From Prolixibacteraceae bacterium (GTDB lineage: Bacteria; Bacteroidota; Bacteroidia; Bacteroidales; Prolixibacteraceae): a stretch of DNA of 7,903 bases. Of this stretch, positions 6,989 through 7,903 are shown piece by piece; within the stretch, counting starts at the first letter, position 1; every line of letters starts with the position of its first letter. The notes under the pieces were generated by a model that saw only the letters and a list, made by a program, of their open reading frames with translations, searched no databases and was not told the origin of the DNA. The position numbers and the translations under genes were made by a program. Location: contig DPRM01000065.1 in the NCBI GenBank assembly GCA_003537645.1, positions 3,363 to 11,265 of the forward strand, read 5' to 3'.

Positions 6989-7027
6989 TGTGTATTTATT
7001 TAAGTTTCACAATTTGTTTTCTGAATA

Positions 7028-7903
7028 CTATAACCAGGGTGTATTCTGGGTAAGGTTTGGATTACGGTCGCGTTCTCCCGGAGGAATACGGAAAATGTAG
7101 TTTTGCTGATAGACACGTTCAGATAGGTTCTGATAGTACCTGTCGCGGTTTGCGCCGTGTGTATCAATTCTCCAAACTCCCAGTCCATATGGTGGATTCC
7201 ATACCCGTTCGATGGCTCTCCAGCGACGAAGGTCGAAGCCACGCTGTCCTTCACCCAGCAATTCAATAATACGTTCCTGTTCGATGGCCGAAAAGAAAGC
7301 TTCTTTGGAGGCAGTTTTTTCAGGAGCCAAAGCCGGAAGATTACCGCGGTGACGAACTTTATTTACCAGTTCGATGGCATCAGCCTGCGGACCGTTTATC
7401 TCGTTGGTTGCTTCAGCATACATCAGGAATACATCGGCCAAACGCATTACCGGGTAAGCATAATCGCCTTCGCTGCGACCCAAACCGCCGTAGTTACGGA
7501 GGAATTTGCGGAATACATATCCGTAAATCGAAGCATCGGTATTGTACGAAGTGTATTTTACTCCGTCGATTGTTACTGCCTGATTCCATGTTTTGTAAAT
7601 GAACGGAGTAAAGCCGGTTGATTTGAGTGAAGTTAAGCCGATGCTCATTTCGTAATCCCACATAATAGACGATTTCATACGATAGTCGCGGTTGGCGTAG
7701 CTTGCAGGATTAACAGCCGAATTAAGTTTGGTTCGGGCACCTGCCGCAGTTGGTAACATCGGAATCAGTTTTTCTGCAAAATCGCCGGTAACAGTTGACT
7801 GATATCTATCAGCAACTTCGTAGAATGGGAACACCCAGCACTGCGAACCTTCGTGGGTACGACCGGCCACATCGCGCATCAGCTCTTCTCCCTGACCAGT
7901 TCC
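7028..7903 (-). CDS. RagB/SusD-family outer-membrane glycan-binding protein, C-terminal part (start off right edge)
   Basis: The C-terminal 291 residues of a SusD-like protein; the frame is open through the right edge, so the first Met in the window (at 7879) is internal and not the true start. SusD proteins are surface lipoproteins that lid the TonB-dependent SusC transporter and bind oligosaccharides. The family C-terminus is unmistakable: YPVMRLADVFLMYAEATNE, an ELVNKVRHRGNLPAL segment, IEQERIIELLGEGQRGFDLRRWRAIERVW, and the closing IPPGERDRNPNLTQNTPWL, equivalent to the usual IP..E...NP.L.QNPGW ending. Members are 500-650 residues, so about half is missing, including the signal peptide and TPR core. 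The partner SusC gene should lie immediately to the right. It heads the short operon with the DUF5018- and DUF4466-like lipoproteins, starting 39 nt after this stop. Ligand specificity cannot be read from the sequence. Confidence 0.95.
   Translation of the reverse strand, partial: GTGQGEELMRDVAGRTHEGSQCWVFPFYEVADRYQSTVTGDFAEKLIPMLPTAAGARTKLNSAVNPASYANRDYRMKSSIMWDYEMSIGLTSLKSTGFTPFIYKTWNQAVTIDGVKYTSYNTDASIYGYVFRKFLRNYGGLGRSEGDYAYPVMRLADVFLMYAEATNEINGPQADAIELVNKVRHRGNLPALAPEKTASKEAFFSAIEQERIIELLGEGQRGFDLRRWRAIERVWNPPYGLGVWRIDTHGANRDRYYQNLSERVYQQNYIFRIPPGERDRNPNLTQNTPWL

Noticed and set aside
6593..7003. 136-codon plus-strand open frame opposite the DUF5018-like gene
   Set aside because: Antisense to a gene with signal peptide, Ig-like strand pattern and tight operon spacing; no recognisable domain.
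7000..7266. 88-codon minus-strand frame overlapping the SusD-like 3' end
   Set aside because: It overlaps the well-supported SusD C-terminus in another frame and has no family features.
1..7903. CRISPR arrays, tRNA or rRNA genes, insertion sequences
   Set aside because: No direct-repeat array, cloverleaf or transposase motif was seen; the window is almost entirely tightly packed coding sequence.

Overview
The window is a stretch of a Bacteroidota polysaccharide utilisation locus (PUL). All seven genes I can support lie on the minus strand and are transcribed from the right edge to the left edge. The lineage call rests on a RagB/SusD-family outer-membrane glycan-binding protein, small lipoproteins of the DUF5018 and DUF4466 types directly behind it, Bacteroidota-style lipoprotein signals (one with an acidic surface-export motif after the cysteine), A-rich leaders without clear Shine-Dalgarno sites, and moderate GC. 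I cannot name a genus; a marine or gut Bacteroidia or Flavobacteriia would fit.

Layout in transcription order: (1) 7903-7028, the C-terminal 291 residues of a SusD-like protein, whose start and presumed SusC partner are beyond the right edge; (2) 6988-6581, a DUF5018-like small lipoprotein; (3) 6569-5583, a DUF4466-like surface lipoprotein; (4) a strong intrinsic terminator at about 5568-5521; (5) 5481-4462, an exported nucleoside-hydrolase-fold protein; (6) 4450-2387, a two-domain exported enzyme with an alginate-lyase-type (PL38-like) alpha domain fused to a right-handed parallel beta-helix; (7) a 39-nt near-perfect palindrome at 2384-2346; (8) 2326-1361, a lipoprotein with a predicted concanavalin-A-like jelly roll and no family I can name; (9) 1298-1, the N-terminal 432 residues of a PL8-type polysaccharide lyase that runs off the left edge. 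Gaps are short (11 to 101 nt), and coding sequence fills nearly everything.

The proposed working model is inference. SusC/SusD and the two small lipoproteins bind and import a uronic-acid-containing polysaccharide. The jelly-roll lipoprotein may act at the outer membrane, and the PL38-like/beta-helix and PL8 enzymes depolymerise the chain by beta-elimination. The nucleoside-hydrolase-like protein probably trims an unusual N- or O-glycosidic substituent or is repurposed. PL8 members act on chondroitin, hyaluronan or xanthan, and PL38-type members on glucuronan or alginate-like chains. The target is therefore probably an anionic glucuronic-acid-rich glycan, but the exact substrate cannot be read from the sequence.

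The parts most worth following up are the lyase/beta-helix fusion, the unassigned jelly-roll lipoprotein, the nucleoside-hydrolase homologue whose usual catalytic histidine position is Trp, and the palindrome between the last enzyme genes.
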